A stretch of 64,000 nucleotides of DNA from DATBJG01 sp963790545 (GCA_963790545.1 CAWBPA010000025.1:248001-312000); one strand, 5' to 3'; shown: positions 51,693 through 61,170, numbered from the stretch's first letter. Numbers and translations are program-made. Notes: a model not told the origin generated them from the letters alone.

Positions 51693-52677
51693 ACGCGCTC
51701 TTGCGTCGTGCTAGCTGAAGTTTCGTACAGCCAGCCATCACGCTGACAAACCGCTGATACGAGTCCCGACCCACGACGAACGGGTTTGGCGCTCCGGGCT
51801 TCCGCTGTTTCAGCCGCTCCAGCTTGGCTAGGAAACCGTCGTACAAGGGATGATTCTGGATCTCGACCTCGACGTTCATCCGTCTCGTGACGTCACCCCA
51901 GTGTTCGACGGACTTGATGTACTGCTGCAGGCCCTCGTCCGAAATCCGGCCCGGCGTGAGAATGCTTCCACCAAAAAGCCCTGCAACACGAGTGGTGCCG
52001 CCATCCTTGATTGGAAAGATGATGCCCATCGATCCGGGCGTATGCCCGGGAATCATCACGGGTGTGAAGCTGACGTCGCCGACGACGATGGCCTGACCTT
52101 CGACGGCGACCACGTCGCGCTTTGGTGGCTGAAGTGCGGGACCACCTCCGGCGGGCGCAGGCTTCTCGATCAAATCCCAATCCGGCCCGGCCAGGACGAC
52201 GCGCGCGCCACGCTGTTGAAAGTAGGAGGCGCCTCCGAAATGGTCGCCGTGACCGTGACCGACAAACACGTATTTCACCTGGGCGGGATCGAGCCCGAGC
52301 TTTTTCATGCCGGGCAGCAACACCGACTCGAGCTGATCCCCGTACCCGGAGTCAATCAAGACAATCCCGTTGGAAGTGGTCACAGCCCAGACCACGGTGC
52401 TCGTTCGGCCGATGACGTGGAGATTGTCGAACACGCGCGTCGGTTCAATTTCGGGATCATCGGGCCGATTTGCACGGCCCGGGTTGAAGGCGCAAATGAA
52501 GTCGTACGCCTCGATCCAGTCAGTGCCGGCGCTCTTCTTCGCGGTTTCCAGAAGTTGTCGCGCTTCCGGCGAATCGGGCTTCGTGGCTTCCTGCGCGGTT
52601 GGCGCCTGCGCGGCAAGAAGGCCAGCCACCGACAAGACGATTACCGAGGAGGTGAGAACTTGAGATGTGTTCAGCAT
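51691..52677 (-). CDS. Exported metallo-beta-lactamase-fold hydrolase
   Basis: 328 residues if started at ATG 52677 (signal peptide SSVIVLSVAGLLAAQAP; AGGATC upstream). Zinc ligands HGHGDHFGG (HxHxDH) and GHTPGSMG. NLHVIGRTSTVVWAVTTSNG and VLIDSGYGDQLES are typical of subclass B3-like secreted MBL proteins. The frame is continuous with the upstream DUF1080 gene through a REP element, so a fused translation product is conceivable, but the separate start and signal peptide argue for two proteins. Confidence 0.88.
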   Translation of the reverse strand: MLNTSQVLTSSVIVLSVAGLLAAQAPTAQEATKPDSPEARQLLETAKKSAGTDWIEAYDFICAFNPGRANRPDDPEIEPTRVFDNLHVIGRTSTVVWAVTTSNGIVLIDSGYGDQLESVLLPGMKKLGLDPAQVKYVFVGHGHGDHFGGASYFQQRGARVVLAGPDWDLIEKPAPAGGGPALQPPKRDVVAVEGQAIVVGDVSFTPVMIPGHTPGSMGIIFPIKDGGTTRVAGLFGGSILTPGRISDEGLQQYIKSVEHWGDVTRRMNVEVEIQNHPLYDGFLAKLERLKQRKPGAPNPFVVGRDSYQRFVSVMAGCTKLQLARRKSA

Positions 52678-52689
52678 GGCGATGATCCT

Positions 52690-52711
52690 CGCGGACCCTA
52701 AAGGGTCCGCG
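52690..52711. repeat. REP-like palindrome, GCGGACCC type (compact copy)
   Basis: Arms CGCGGACCCT and AGGGTCCGCG around AA. Same element as at 20771-20843 without the nested insertion; the flank GCTAGCC carries a TAG. Confidence 0.92.
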
Positions 52712-53593
52712 CTAGCCACTCTGCAAGCCGAATCGTCGCGATGGACGTAATACGGTCGATAGGTTGAAGCCCGCGGATTCATGCATCCCGACAAGTTCAG
52801 CAACTCAATCTTCCGAAATTCGGTTGGATGGCTTTCACCCTGAATGGCAATGAACCCTTCCTGAAGCGGCTTACCGTCCACCTTGACGGCCGCGTCGAAT
52901 CCGCTGACGTTGCCCCCTCCAATCTGCAGCATGTCGTACTCGAGGACGGTGCGTCCTTCAATCAGGTGTTTGACATGCTCCGAGCCTCGTACCTCGACTT
53001 CGACCCGAACCCAGCGATCGCCTCGGTAGGTCTCGGACACGGAGTTCGTGCAATGACCTCGCACCATCGTGCCCCTCATGAAAATCTCGGTCCCAGGTGT
53101 ACACACGTTGGCGGTGGTGCGGTCTCCGGATGTGCCGCCGCCAAGGAGTTGCACTTCGATCGAGATGGGGAAGTCCTGATCCCTTCCCATCGATTCCGGT
53201 GATTGGCTGTGCAGCATCAACCCGTTGTTGCGGAACGCCCACGAGGGGGCGTTCGGAACCTGGTCACCGACGAAGCGGTATTCGGCGGCAACGATGTAAT
53301 GCGAGAACTTCTGCCGATGGAAGAGATGGGCGAACCGGTTGTCGAAGCTCTCGGTACTTGTCGTACGCGACCTTAAGCAGGCCCTCCTCGACACGGAATG
53401 TGTCGCCGATGTTTTGTCCCAGATCGAACCCTTTGACCTTGGCTACCCACCCGCTGAGATCCAACCTGTTGAAGAGCTGAATCCATTCCTTGTCTGACGA
53501 CGTCTGAGGTGGGCGCGATTCTGCGACCCCCGTGAGAGCGAGGAGCACCGAGGCCGTTGTCAGGATCGAGGGCTTGTGGTGTAGCCGTTTCAT
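52690..53593 (-). pseudogene. DUF1080 (3-keto-disaccharide hydrolase-like) secreted protein, frameshifted, no own stop
   Basis: From ATG 53593 (MKRLHHKPSILTTASVLLAL, signal peptide) to WIQLFNRLDLSGWVAKVKGF and LLKVAYDKY; one extra base near 53353 then shifts the frame, which continues ESFDNRFAHLFHRQKFSHYI, NNGLMLHSQSPESMG, LEYDMLQIGGGNVSGFD, and the C-terminal GCMNPRASTYRPYYVHRDD. Relatives end about here; instead the frame reads through the REP palindrome into the MBL gene. A TAG (GGCTAGCGCGG) sits at the element border in another frame. DUF1080 proteins are lectin-like or glycosidase-like. Confidence 0.82.
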
Positions 53594-53846
53594 GCCGGTC
53601 GGGCCGGGCGAATCATATAAACGCGTGGCTTTGGGATGCAATGACGGTTGACACCTCGATATTCGGTGTTCTGCTCACGATGAATCGTGAGCACAACCGC
53701 GCGTAGCGATTTGAGACGGTCACGAACTGTCGAGGGGCGAGCACAACTTCGTTGCCAAATGGATACATTCTTGCACACCGTCAGGCTGCTCTTCCCGAGC
53801 GCCGTACGGAGAAGCACGTATCCCGTACTCAAAGGAGACACTATCG
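53594..53846. other. Divergent promoter region
   Basis: 253 bp between DUF1080 (minus) and the outer-membrane protein (plus); no further gene or clear operator seen. Confidence 0.4.
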
Positions 53847-54587
53847 ATGACTCGACAGGCGATCGTTCTCTCACTGGTGGTGCTCAGTTTACTGGGTGTC
53901 AGCGCGACCGCGCAGGCTCAGGCGGTGCCCGATCAACGCTGGAGTGCTGAACTCGCGATCGGGTGGGACAACAGCATCAGCGGCAACATCAACTCGAGCG
54001 GCATTGGCACCATCAACAACCAGGCCGTCGTGATCTTGAAGAACAGCTACGAGGATGTGTACGGCACGGGTCTGCATCTTCGCTTTGGCGGCGGTTACAT
54101 GCTCGACGAGGACTCGGAAGTCCGCGTCGGCTTTACGTTCCAGTCGCTCGACGCAGACCTGACGCCGCTGGGCGACATCGGAGTCTCGAAGCTCTACGGA
54201 CAATATCAGGATTACCAGTCGTTCGGGATCGATGTGGGCCTGCGGCAGTACGCCACGTTCAGGCCCGGACTCCTCGGCTACGGGGAAGGCACGATTGGGC
54301 TGGCGTTCATCGACGAAACCGATGTGGTGCTGGTGGCGCCGCAGGCCAACATTGCGGGAAGGGCCACCGATTTCTTCGACAAGACCTCGGCCTTCACCCT
54401 GGGGGTCAATGTCGGATTGCTCTTCGAGATGTCCGAACGGATGGGTGCGTTCACCCAGCTCGGGTTTCGGTACGTGACCGGGATGTCCGAGGTCGACGGC
54501 CTCGTTGGCACGGGTCTCGAAACGATCAACGACAAGAGCGCGCGTTGGACGATTCCGATTGTTGTGGGCGTGCGTGCGCGGTTCTAA
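53847..54587 (+). CDS. Outer-membrane beta-barrel protein
   Basis: 246 residues, AAAGGAGA upstream of ATG 53847. Signal peptide (AIVLSLVVLSLLGVSATAQA), then alternating amphipathic strands (RWSAELAIGWDNSISG, GTGLHLRFGGGYM, SEVRVGFTFQSLDADL, FTLGVNVGLLFEM, FTQLGFRYVTGMSEV) and a terminal Phe (VVGVRARF), the usual barrel-assembly signal. Resembles OmpA-like/OprF-type 8- to 10-stranded barrels; function unknown. Confidence 0.8.
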   Translation: MTRQAIVLSLVVLSLLGVSATAQAQAVPDQRWSAELAIGWDNSISGNINSSGIGTINNQAVVILKNSYEDVYGTGLHLRFGGGYMLDEDSEVRVGFTFQSLDADLTPLGDIGVSKLYGQYQDYQSFGIDVGLRQYATFRPGLLGYGEGTIGLAFIDETDVVLVAPQANIAGRATDFFDKTSAFTLGVNVGLLFEMSERMGAFTQLGFRYVTGMSEVDGLVGTGLETINDKSARWTIPIVVGVRARF

Positions 54588-54593
54588 ATAGTT

Positions 54594-54640
54594 GACCGGG
54601 GCTACCGGGGCCCCTCGACTTCGCTCGGGGCTACCGGGGC
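54594..54640. repeat. GGGGCTACCGGGGC direct repeat with hairpin
   Basis: Two copies of GGGGCTACCGGGGC flank the hairpin CCCCTCGACTTCGCTCGGGG. The stop codon of the amidohydrolase (54631-54633) is the CTA inside the right-hand copy. Confidence 0.8.
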
Positions 54641-55971
54641 GGAAAGGGCTGTCGTGCGCCGTCGAGTTTGTGCACGACACCCTTGCGCATGACGAACCGG
54701 ACACGTTCCAGCACGCTGACATCATCGAGCGGGCTCGACACCACGGCGATGATATCGGCGTCTTTTCCCGGTTCGATGGTGCCGATCTGCTGAGAGCGAT
54801 CGAGCAAGCTTGCCGCATCGGACGTCGCCGCACGAATGGCCGCTGCCGGCTTCAAGCCCGCTTTCACGAGCAGATCAAATTCCTGCGCGTTCTTGCCGTG
54901 ATCGGAGACACCGGTGTCGGTCCCGAAGGCAATGCGCACCTCGTCGCGAACGGCGTGAGCGATGTTCTCGTTGTGCGCAATCACTGCCTGTTCAGCCTTT
55001 TCGAGTGTCGCTTTGGTTCTGGCGCCCGCACGTGCCTGAGCCAGAGCCGCGTGTGGGGCCACCATGGTCGGGACCAGCCAGGCGCTCGAGCGTTTGAACA
55101 AGGCATTTGTCTCGGCGTTGGTGTAGGTCGCGTGTTCGATTGAATCCACGCCCGCTTCGAGGGCTGCCTTGATCCCATCGGCGCCGTGCGCGTGAGCAGC
55201 CACCTTGCGGCCGAACAGATGAGCCGTGTCGACGACGGCTTTCATTTCGTCTGCGAACATCTGCTGCCCAAGACCTCCCGCTATGTTGCTGTTGACGCCA
55301 CCGGTGGCCGTGAACTTGATCACGTCCGCGCCTTGACCGATTTGCGCGCGCACCGCACGCCGGCAATCTTCAGGCCCGTTGCAGAGATTGGTCGCACGCT
55401 CTCGCCGCATGGCGGCAATGTCCCGACTGGCGTTGTTCGCGCTGTCCCCGTGTCCTGCCGTCACGGAGATGGCCGACCCGGCCGCGAGAATCGTGGGCCC
55501 TTGTATCAACCCGGAGGCGATCGCATCTCGCAGCGCCGTGACACTATGAATCTCGGAGCCCAGGTCGCGAACGGTCGTAAAGCCTGCTTCGAGCGTCCGA
55601 CGTGCATTGTCCACGGCAATGAGCAGGTTGTCTTCGCTGTCGCGGGTGGTGGCTTCGAGGCGTGCCCGCATCTTGTCGTCGTCGGCGAACATGTGGACGT
55701 GCGCGTCGATCAGCCCGGGAAGGACGAACTGGCTGTTGAGATCGATGAGGCGCGCGCCGGCTGGCGGTGCCACGAGGCCGTCGTGAATGGCTTCGATACG
55801 CGCATCGCGGACCACAATGGTGGAGCGTCCCCGAGGCGGTTGACCCGGACGATCGAGCAGTGCCCCGGCGTGAATGTAGATGACCGATCCCGCCGTATTC
55901 TGTGCTGTACCTTGGGTGCCCAGCACGAAGACCAGCGCAATGCCGCCAATGACTCGTTTCACCACATGCAT
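54631..55971 (-). CDS. Exported amidohydrolase (imidazolonepropionase/prolidase-like)
   Basis: 446 residues, signal peptide (GGIALVFVLGTQGTAQN). Metal-binding set: DAHVHM, carboxylatable Lys in DVIKFTATGG, AHAHGADGI, SIEHATYT, and FGTDTGVSDHG (Asp). ARRTLEAGFTTVRDLGSE is typical of Xaa-Pro-dipeptidase/organophosphatase-like relatives. Together with 34161-35624 it makes two exported amidohydrolases in the window. Its stop lies in a repeat. Confidence 0.88.
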   Translation of the reverse strand: MHVVKRVIGGIALVFVLGTQGTAQNTAGSVIYIHAGALLDRPGQPPRGRSTIVVRDARIEAIHDGLVAPPAGARLIDLNSQFVLPGLIDAHVHMFADDDKMRARLEATTRDSEDNLLIAVDNARRTLEAGFTTVRDLGSEIHSVTALRDAIASGLIQGPTILAAGSAISVTAGHGDSANNASRDIAAMRRERATNLCNGPEDCRRAVRAQIGQGADVIKFTATGGVNSNIAGGLGQQMFADEMKAVVDTAHLFGRKVAAHAHGADGIKAALEAGVDSIEHATYTNAETNALFKRSSAWLVPTMVAPHAALAQARAGARTKATLEKAEQAVIAHNENIAHAVRDEVRIAFGTDTGVSDHGKNAQEFDLLVKAGLKPAAAIRAATSDAASLLDRSQQIGTIEPGKDADIIAVVSSPLDDVSVLERVRFVMRKGVVHKLDGARQPFPPR

Positions 55972-55973
55972 GA

Positions 55974-56057
55974 CCCCTTCGACTGCGCTCCCTTCGACTG
56001 CGCTCAGGGTTTCCCTTCGACTCGCTCAGGGTTTCCCTTCGACTGCGCTCAGGGTTT
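55974..56057. repeat. CCCTTCGACTGCGCTCAGGG tandem palindromes
   Basis: Three consecutive 22-23-bp copies of CCCTTCGACTGCGCTCAGGG plus TTT (55990, 56013, 56035), preceded by a partial copy. Each copy is itself an imperfect hairpin. The stop codon of the cytochrome gene (56049-56051) lies in the last copy. Confidence 0.92.
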
Positions 56058-56636
56058 CCGCGGCGGCTTGACGCCGACGTCCGGGCGCGGATCCGGCACG
56101 AACCCGTCGCGATTGGGCATGATCACTTTCGGCAGGCTCACGGCGTCCATCACCTGGTCGTCGGCCACGATGCCGTTGAGGTTCAGGACGTACGCGACGA
56201 CCGCGTAGACCTCGGCCGGCTTCAACAGGCCCGGTTTGTCGAACGGCATCGCGCGATTGACGTAGTCCCACACGCTCGTGGCGTAGGGCCAGAAGCTTCC
56301 GACAGTCTTGAGAGGCTTGGGTGTGGCGAGCGTTCCCCGTCCGCCGACGAGCACGGCTCCAACGCCGCCCTCGCCGTTTGGCCCATGACACCTGGCACAC
56401 TGTGCGGCAAACACTTCTCGTCCTGCGGCCACCGTTCCAGAACCTTCGGGCAGGCCTGTTCCGTCGGGCGCGATCGCGGCGCCGAGGCCGCGAATCTCTT
56501 CCGGCGTGGCAGGGCGGCCGACTCCAAACTTTGGTGACTGCGCAACGAGCGTTGCCGTTCCGGCCAGCATCGCGAACGCGCTCAGCGTCATCAGCAACAC
56601 GCTACGCGGCATCATCAATACGCTACGCGTCCACAT
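56049..56636 (-). CDS. Periplasmic c-type cytochrome (sulfite dehydrogenase SorB-like)
   Basis: 195 residues from ATG 56636 or 56615. Signal peptide (SVLLMTLSAFAMLAGTATLV), haem motif CARCHG, then YATSVWDYVNRAMPFDKPGL (axial Met) and EVYAVVAYVLNLNGIV. This is the pattern of the monohaem cytochrome paired with periplasmic molybdopterin sulfite dehydrogenases. Overlaps the upstream molybdoenzyme gene by 14 bp. Confidence 0.87.
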   Translation of the reverse strand: MWTRSVLMMPRSVLLMTLSAFAMLAGTATLVAQSPKFGVGRPATPEEIRGLGAAIAPDGTGLPEGSGTVAAGREVFAAQCARCHGPNGEGGVGAVLVGGRGTLATPKPLKTVGSFWPYATSVWDYVNRAMPFDKPGLLKPAEVYAVVAYVLNLNGIVADDQVMDAVSLPKVIMPNRDGFVPDPRPDVGVKPPRKP

Positions 56637-57474
56637 TGGTGACAGTCCCGTCCGAATGCACTTTCCAGAACTTGATGCCGTTGAAGTGGTAGATGGAGTT
56701 AGTCCCTCGTACAGCGATTAACGCCTCGCGTGTGGGCTGGACGTAGCCGCTTTCGTCGGTCGCACGCGAGGCAATCACCGCCTCCCGGCCGTCGAAGCGC
56801 CACGGAAGTCGAAAGCGCGTAAATGCGATGGGCAACCGCGGCTCCTGCAGTGGCGCATTCACCCAGCTCGAGCCGCCATCGGTCGTGATCTCAACGCGCT
56901 CGATTCGTCCCCGCCCCGACCAGGCCAGTCCCGTCAGCTCGTAGAGTCCTGGGCCCGGCAACGTTTGCGCTCCCGATGGGAACGTGATGACCGACTTCGC
57001 CTCCATCTGATAGGTAAAGATGCGCGCCTTCCCATCCGGCATGAGGTCCGAGTACTTCGAGGTTTCATCGCGCGCCATATAGGCCTGATTTGTGAGCCTC
57101 AGGCTGTGGAGCCACTTCACGTTGGCGTTGCCTTCCCATCCCGGGATGACGAGTCGAAGCGGATACCCCTGTGCGGGACGAAGCGCTTCGCCGTTCTGAC
57201 CATACGCCACCAGGATGTCCTGCATGGCTTTGGCCAGCGGGATGCTGCGCTGCATCCGGCAGGCATCCGCGCCTTCCGCAATGACCCACGTCGCTTCTTT
57301 CCGAACGCCAACTTCGCCGAGCAGAAGCGACAGCGGGACGCCGGTCCACTCGCTGCAGCTCACGAGCCCATAGCTCCGCTGGACGTCAGGTCCGGTTCGA
57401 GCCGCAAATTCTCCGGCACTGTTGCCACCGCACTCCATGACAAGGATGCGGACCGACTTCGGGTCAGGGGGCAC
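56623..57474 (-). pseudogene. Sulfite-oxidase-family molybdoenzyme (SoxC/SorA-like), N-terminus missing
   Basis: Residues equal to the last two thirds of a sulfite dehydrogenase: MECGGNSAGEF with the Mo-coordinating Cys, SYGLVSCSEWTGVPLSLLL, PLRLVIPGWEGNANVKWL, SYGLV and the dimerisation domain (RIERVEITTDGGSSWVNAPL). About 120-130 residues, including the signal peptide and the first part of the Mo-cofactor fold, are missing. The frame opens after a TAA near 57500 and the GTG at 57474 has no ribosome-binding site. Cut at the point where the character of the sequence changes. Confidence 0.85.
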
Positions 57475-58301
57475 ATAACAACCGTCCGGGATTCGCTTTT
57501 ATCTTGGAGATGCTTGAGAGCGTCGTAAAGCACATAGTAATCGGATCAGAGAGAATGAGGCAAGACATCCATGGCTGATGATGACAGTATGTTTAAGCGG
57601 TAGGGTACCCGATTATTTGCGGTGGCGAGTTCCTGATCGCCGGTTATCTGACGATCACGAGTCTGAATAAAGACCCGATCAAAGAGATGCCCGATGACCA
57701 AGAAAACGCCAAGCCCCTATTTTTGCAACGCTTGCAGCAAAGACTTCATGCTAACTCCGCGGGCAGCCGCCGAGCAAGAACAAGAAGGTCAAGTGGTCTC
57801 TCGTGGAGGCGGGGACCCGAAGGCCCCCGGACGGCATCCGCAACTGAAGATGGTCTGCTCCAGCTTGCGGCGCCGCGGAATTGGTGCCCACCACCCAGTG
57901 TGAGCTGCAGCACCGTTTATGTCACTGGCGACTGTCCGAAGTGTATGGAAAACGCCGAGGTGGCGGAAGAAGCTACCCCCGAGGAAGAGGGTCAGGCCGG
58001 CTGGGCGGAGCCCGCTGACGGATGTGTCACCAGAAGCCCCGGTGTTCCTTCAACGTTGAATGGACGGTTGCCGCTAAGAGGTCTCAGTGCACCGAAACCC
58101 ATGCCGGCCGAATTCTTCCTGTGTACTAAAGACTCACCCTTCGAATTTCTTGCAGCTTACCTCAGACTCAGGTATCATGACCTCATGCTAGGTGAGGAGT
58201 AATGCTCTCACCAACGGGACTGGGCGGTTCCCTCTATGCAGGAATAGCTCGGATCCGGGCCGCAGTGTAGGGAGTCCGAGCCCGGAGAGGACTTTGAGTG
58301 T
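57475..58301. other. Probable assembly junction and poorly coding sequence
   Basis: From about 57475-57500 rightward, coding becomes fragmentary. A possible zinc-ribbon protein is seen in pieces: KTPSPYFCNACSKDF near 57694 and CSTVYVTGDCPKC near 57904, in different frames. Position just before a Clp N-domain gene fits a UvrB/C-motif (McsA-like) protein, but this is weak. No complete gene can be supported. Confidence 0.5.
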
Positions 58302-58746
58302 ATGTACGAAAGATTGAGCACCGCGCAGACAGGGGTCGTCAAGCTGGCCCACGATATCGCTCGCGAATACGACCAGGAATACGTCGGCACCGAGCACATC
58401 CTCTTGGCTATCACCTGCGTGAAGGTACGGGCGTCGCGGTGCAACTCCTGGAACGGCACGACATCGCCCGCATCGAAGCTGAAAGATCAAGTGGACCAAC
58501 TGGTCAAACGAGTGCGAGACGCCTGGGTGTCCGAAGGCGGTCTCCCCGGCACACCGCACTTTCGCAATGTGGTAGCACACAGCCATCGAGCAAGCCCGGC
58601 AGTTGGAATCCAAGGAGGTCTGCACGGAGCATCTGTTGCTGGCCCTCCTCCGCGAACAAGGCCGTGTAGCCCACACGGCCCTCAAGAACCTGGACCTGGA
58701 CCATGCCAAGGCCCGGCAAACGCTCTGGAATTGTACCGAAACCTGA
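58302..58746 (+). pseudogene. Clp N-terminal (ClpC R-domain) protein, multiple frameshifts
   Basis: MYERLSTAQTGVVKLAHDIA, EYVGTEHILLAI in frame 3, REGTGVAVQLLERHDIARIE in frame 2, then QVDQLVKRVRDAW back in frame 3, and QARQLESKEVCTEHLLLALL in another frame up to a TGA at 58744. Together these are the two repeats of a Clp_N domain. No AAA+ module follows, so it is either a stand-alone Clp_N protein or a truncated ClpC. Three frame changes in 450 bp indicate poor sequence quality. Confidence 0.8.
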
Positions 58747-59580
58747 AATCCAATCGCCCTCGACCGAAACCGTCATCCCCGCCAGGAGCAGACACGCGAG
58801 ACCGCGTCGGCCATTCGTGCGGATCGAACCCCCGTACTCGAGGAGCGTGCTCGCAGGCCATGCCCTCCCGGCCGCAGCTGGACGTGGCGCCGCCTCCTGC
58901 CTGTCCTACGTGAAGACGCCCGATATCTTCTACGTCATTCACAACCCTATAAAACACCTTAAAGAGCAACACACGAGAGGGAAGCGTGAGCTTGCTGCGC
59001 CTGTTGCGACATCGACTGCCGGCCCAACGGGAGAGGAACCGCACTCCACATCATTCATGGTCTCGGCAGCGGCGAATCCGGGATTATTGATTATTCGGCA
59101 AGAGCCCCCGTCCAAGCAGCGAGTCTGTCCGAATGACTCCGCACCCAGGAAAGTTGACCAGACCTATCTGGCCGTTGAGAGGGAAAGCCTGAAGCCTTCG
59201 AAGGCTCCGAGTCGGCCATGCGAAGCCGCTTCCACCCACAGCCTCCGAAGCCATCGGGATGTGACTGGGGACCATCGTCCACCCCGGCGAACGCTACAGC
59301 CTCGTGCAGATCAGAACGTGCGGAGGTCGCAGCAGGAGGCTGCGGGGGTTCCTGCGTTCAAGACGTACTCCCGTGCTCGAGAGTAACACCGCGGCGAGCA
59401 TGACACCGACGAACCCTACGCGGGTCGTTGCGGGTTGAGCCTCACAAGGAAGTGGTCCTGGTCTGATCCGACCGGCACGGGGGAAAGCCTTTGGGGACTT
59501 TCCGCTCCTGCGGCGACCAGTTTCAAGGCTGCCGCAATGGAGAGGGATCTGCTTGAGGATTACCCTGATTGTGGCCCTGA
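58747..59580. other. Unassigned stretch
   Basis: About 830 bp without a gene I can support. Short open frames change every 100-200 bp, as elsewhere in 57.5-64 kb. It may hold the N-terminal (PUA) part of the methyltransferase that follows. Confidence 0.4.
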
Positions 59581-60524
59581 ATGCACAGCTGGTATGTCGC
59601 GCGAGGAGCGGACGCTGACGTCTGCCGCCTCTTCGACGGGGCGACCAATGGTCGGTATACGGGGCTGATCGCGGAGCGTTTCGGCCACGTCGGCGGTGGG
59701 ACCCGATCCGGAGCAATTCACCGGCGGATCGCAGCGAGCCACGGCGGCGGCGGGGTTCCTTCATGCACGCCTTGCGCTCGGCGCCGTCTACCACAAGACG
59801 CTCGCCAAACAGCAACTGCCAGTCGATGAAAGAGAAGTCCGAGCTTGGCTCCAAACCGCTTCTGGGTGAAGCCGTCGTTGAAGCGTGGTGATGGCAGGAA
59901 AACAGCCTGAAGTTCTTGATTGAGTCCAAACGTCGGGTATGCTAGGGGTTTGTTTCTCGATGAAGCGAGAATCGCGGTCGCATGCGGGACCTGGCGGCCG
60001 GACGGCGTGTGCTCAACACCTTTGCCTACACCTGCAGCTTTTCGGTGGCGGCGGCCATCGGCGGAGCGGCCACAACGGTGAGCGTGGATCTTTGGGCTCC
60101 GGACACTCCAACTGGGGTCGGCGAAGTCTCAAGGCCAACAGCGTGGCGGCAGCGTCCGCGGCTTCATCCGATCCGAGGTATTGGATTACCTGACGCGGGC
60201 CAGGCGACAAAGAGCGGCGAGCTCGATTTGATCATTCTCGATCCGCCGACTTTCGCCCGCAGCAAGAAGCCCCAGCGGGGAATTATCCATCAGCGAAGAC
60301 CTCGAAGCCCTGATTCAGGAAAGCCTGCGTTTGCTAATCCGGGCAGGATAATGCCTGCTCAACACCAACGGCCCGCAATCGATCGCTCGGGCTTCCTCAA
60401 GGAATGGTTGGCTGACGAGGCAGGTGAGCGGCACTACCGAATCCTGGCCATCCCGGATTGCCCACCCAGTAACACGACCCAAGACATTCCAAGAGCCTGT
60501 TGGTGCAGTGGGTTTGAAAGTTAA
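59581..60524 (+). pseudogene. RlmI-like 23S rRNA methyltransferase, multiple frameshifts
   Basis: Pieces in order: DVCRLFDGATNGRYTGLIAE (59600), VYHKTLAKQQ (59790), LKFLIESKR (59910), ARGLFLDEARI (59945), then the SAM-binding motif GRRVLNTFAYTCSFSVAAAI (60000), FIRSEVLDYLTRARR in another frame (60160), and DLIILDPPTFARSKKPQRG (60225) with the DPP(T/S)F active-site motif. The C-terminus (ERHYRILAIPDCP) is also recognisable. Matches class I SAM methyltransferases of the RlmI/RlmK type that modify 23S rRNA. Frame changes at least five times. Confidence 0.8.
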
Positions 60525-60853
60525 CTCTTGGTCATGGCCGCGTTCTCAATGTCCCACCCGAACGTGAACTGGCCGCCTAGTTCTCATTGAAAAGTACCTC
60601 CGCACCATGAACATCGACCAGGCACCGGATCCAATAGTCCATGGTTTGCACTGACTTCCGATTCGGCAGCCGGAAACGGATCGTGGGTTCGTTTGGTAGG
60701 TTTAATGTTTATGACAGCCCATGCCCATCCCCTGCCCATGGCGACGCAGCCGTCGGCACCACGAACATCCTAATGACAGCGAGGCGCACCACATGAGATG
60801 GACAGGAGGGCGCGGAGGGAAAAGAGTCACGGTGCCACAGCTTGGCTACCGAT
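60525..60853. other. Intergenic stretch
   Basis: About 330 bp between the methyltransferase and the first tRNA; nothing recognised. Confidence 0.4.
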
Positions 60854-60924
60854 GAGAGCCGACCGGGGTCGAACCGGCTACCTCCTCGTTGCAAACCAGG
60901 CGTTCCCAAATGAGCTACGGCCCC
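60854..60924 (-). tRNA. tRNA-Ala (anticodon TGC)
   Basis: Minus strand: acceptor GGGGCCG, D-arm TAGCTCATTTGGGAACG, anticodon loop TTTGCAA in GCCTGGTTTGCAACGAGG, T-arm GCCGGTTCGACCCCGGT, 3' strand CGGCTCT. Two bases short in the D-loop and irregular at the 3' end, consistent with the indels in this segment. Confidence 0.8.
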
Positions 60925-61095
60925 TGTACTGACGGCGCATCTTGAACGGTCAGAATAAACGCTGAGGCACGCTCAGCTACAGCCCTTGGTCCCTGGGCCG
61001 CCACCTTTGCACGAGATGATCGGGAACACGCGGGCGGCCACTCACCACGGCGCTAGAATTGCAGCATCATGCCAGACCCGCCTTCCGGAAAACCC

Positions 61096-61170
61096 TGGGC
61101 CCATCGGGACTGGAACCTGAGACCTCGTCGTTGTCGGCGACGCGCTCTAGCCAACTGAGCTATCAGCCCC
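61096..61170 (-). tRNA. tRNA, apparent anticodon GAC (Val)
   Basis: Minus strand: GGGGCTG, D-arm TAGCTCAGTTGGCTAGAG, anticodon stem-loop CGTCG, CCGACAA, CGACG (anticodon GAC), variable GAGGTC, T-loop GGTTCCAGTCC, ending in a discriminator A. Several acceptor pairs are imperfect, so the identity should be treated with caution. Confidence 0.65.

Noticed and set aside
55974..56057. Short CRISPR or integration site
   Set aside because: Only three tandem copies of a 22-23-bp palindromic unit without spacers; fits an extragenic repeat.
57694..57970. McsA-like zinc-ribbon gene
   Set aside because: Only two short Cys-containing pieces in different frames; too weak to annotate as a gene.
59294..59929. 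Minus-strand 211-codon frame in the low-quality segment
   Set aside because: It overlaps fragments that clearly belong to the plus-strand RlmI-like gene.
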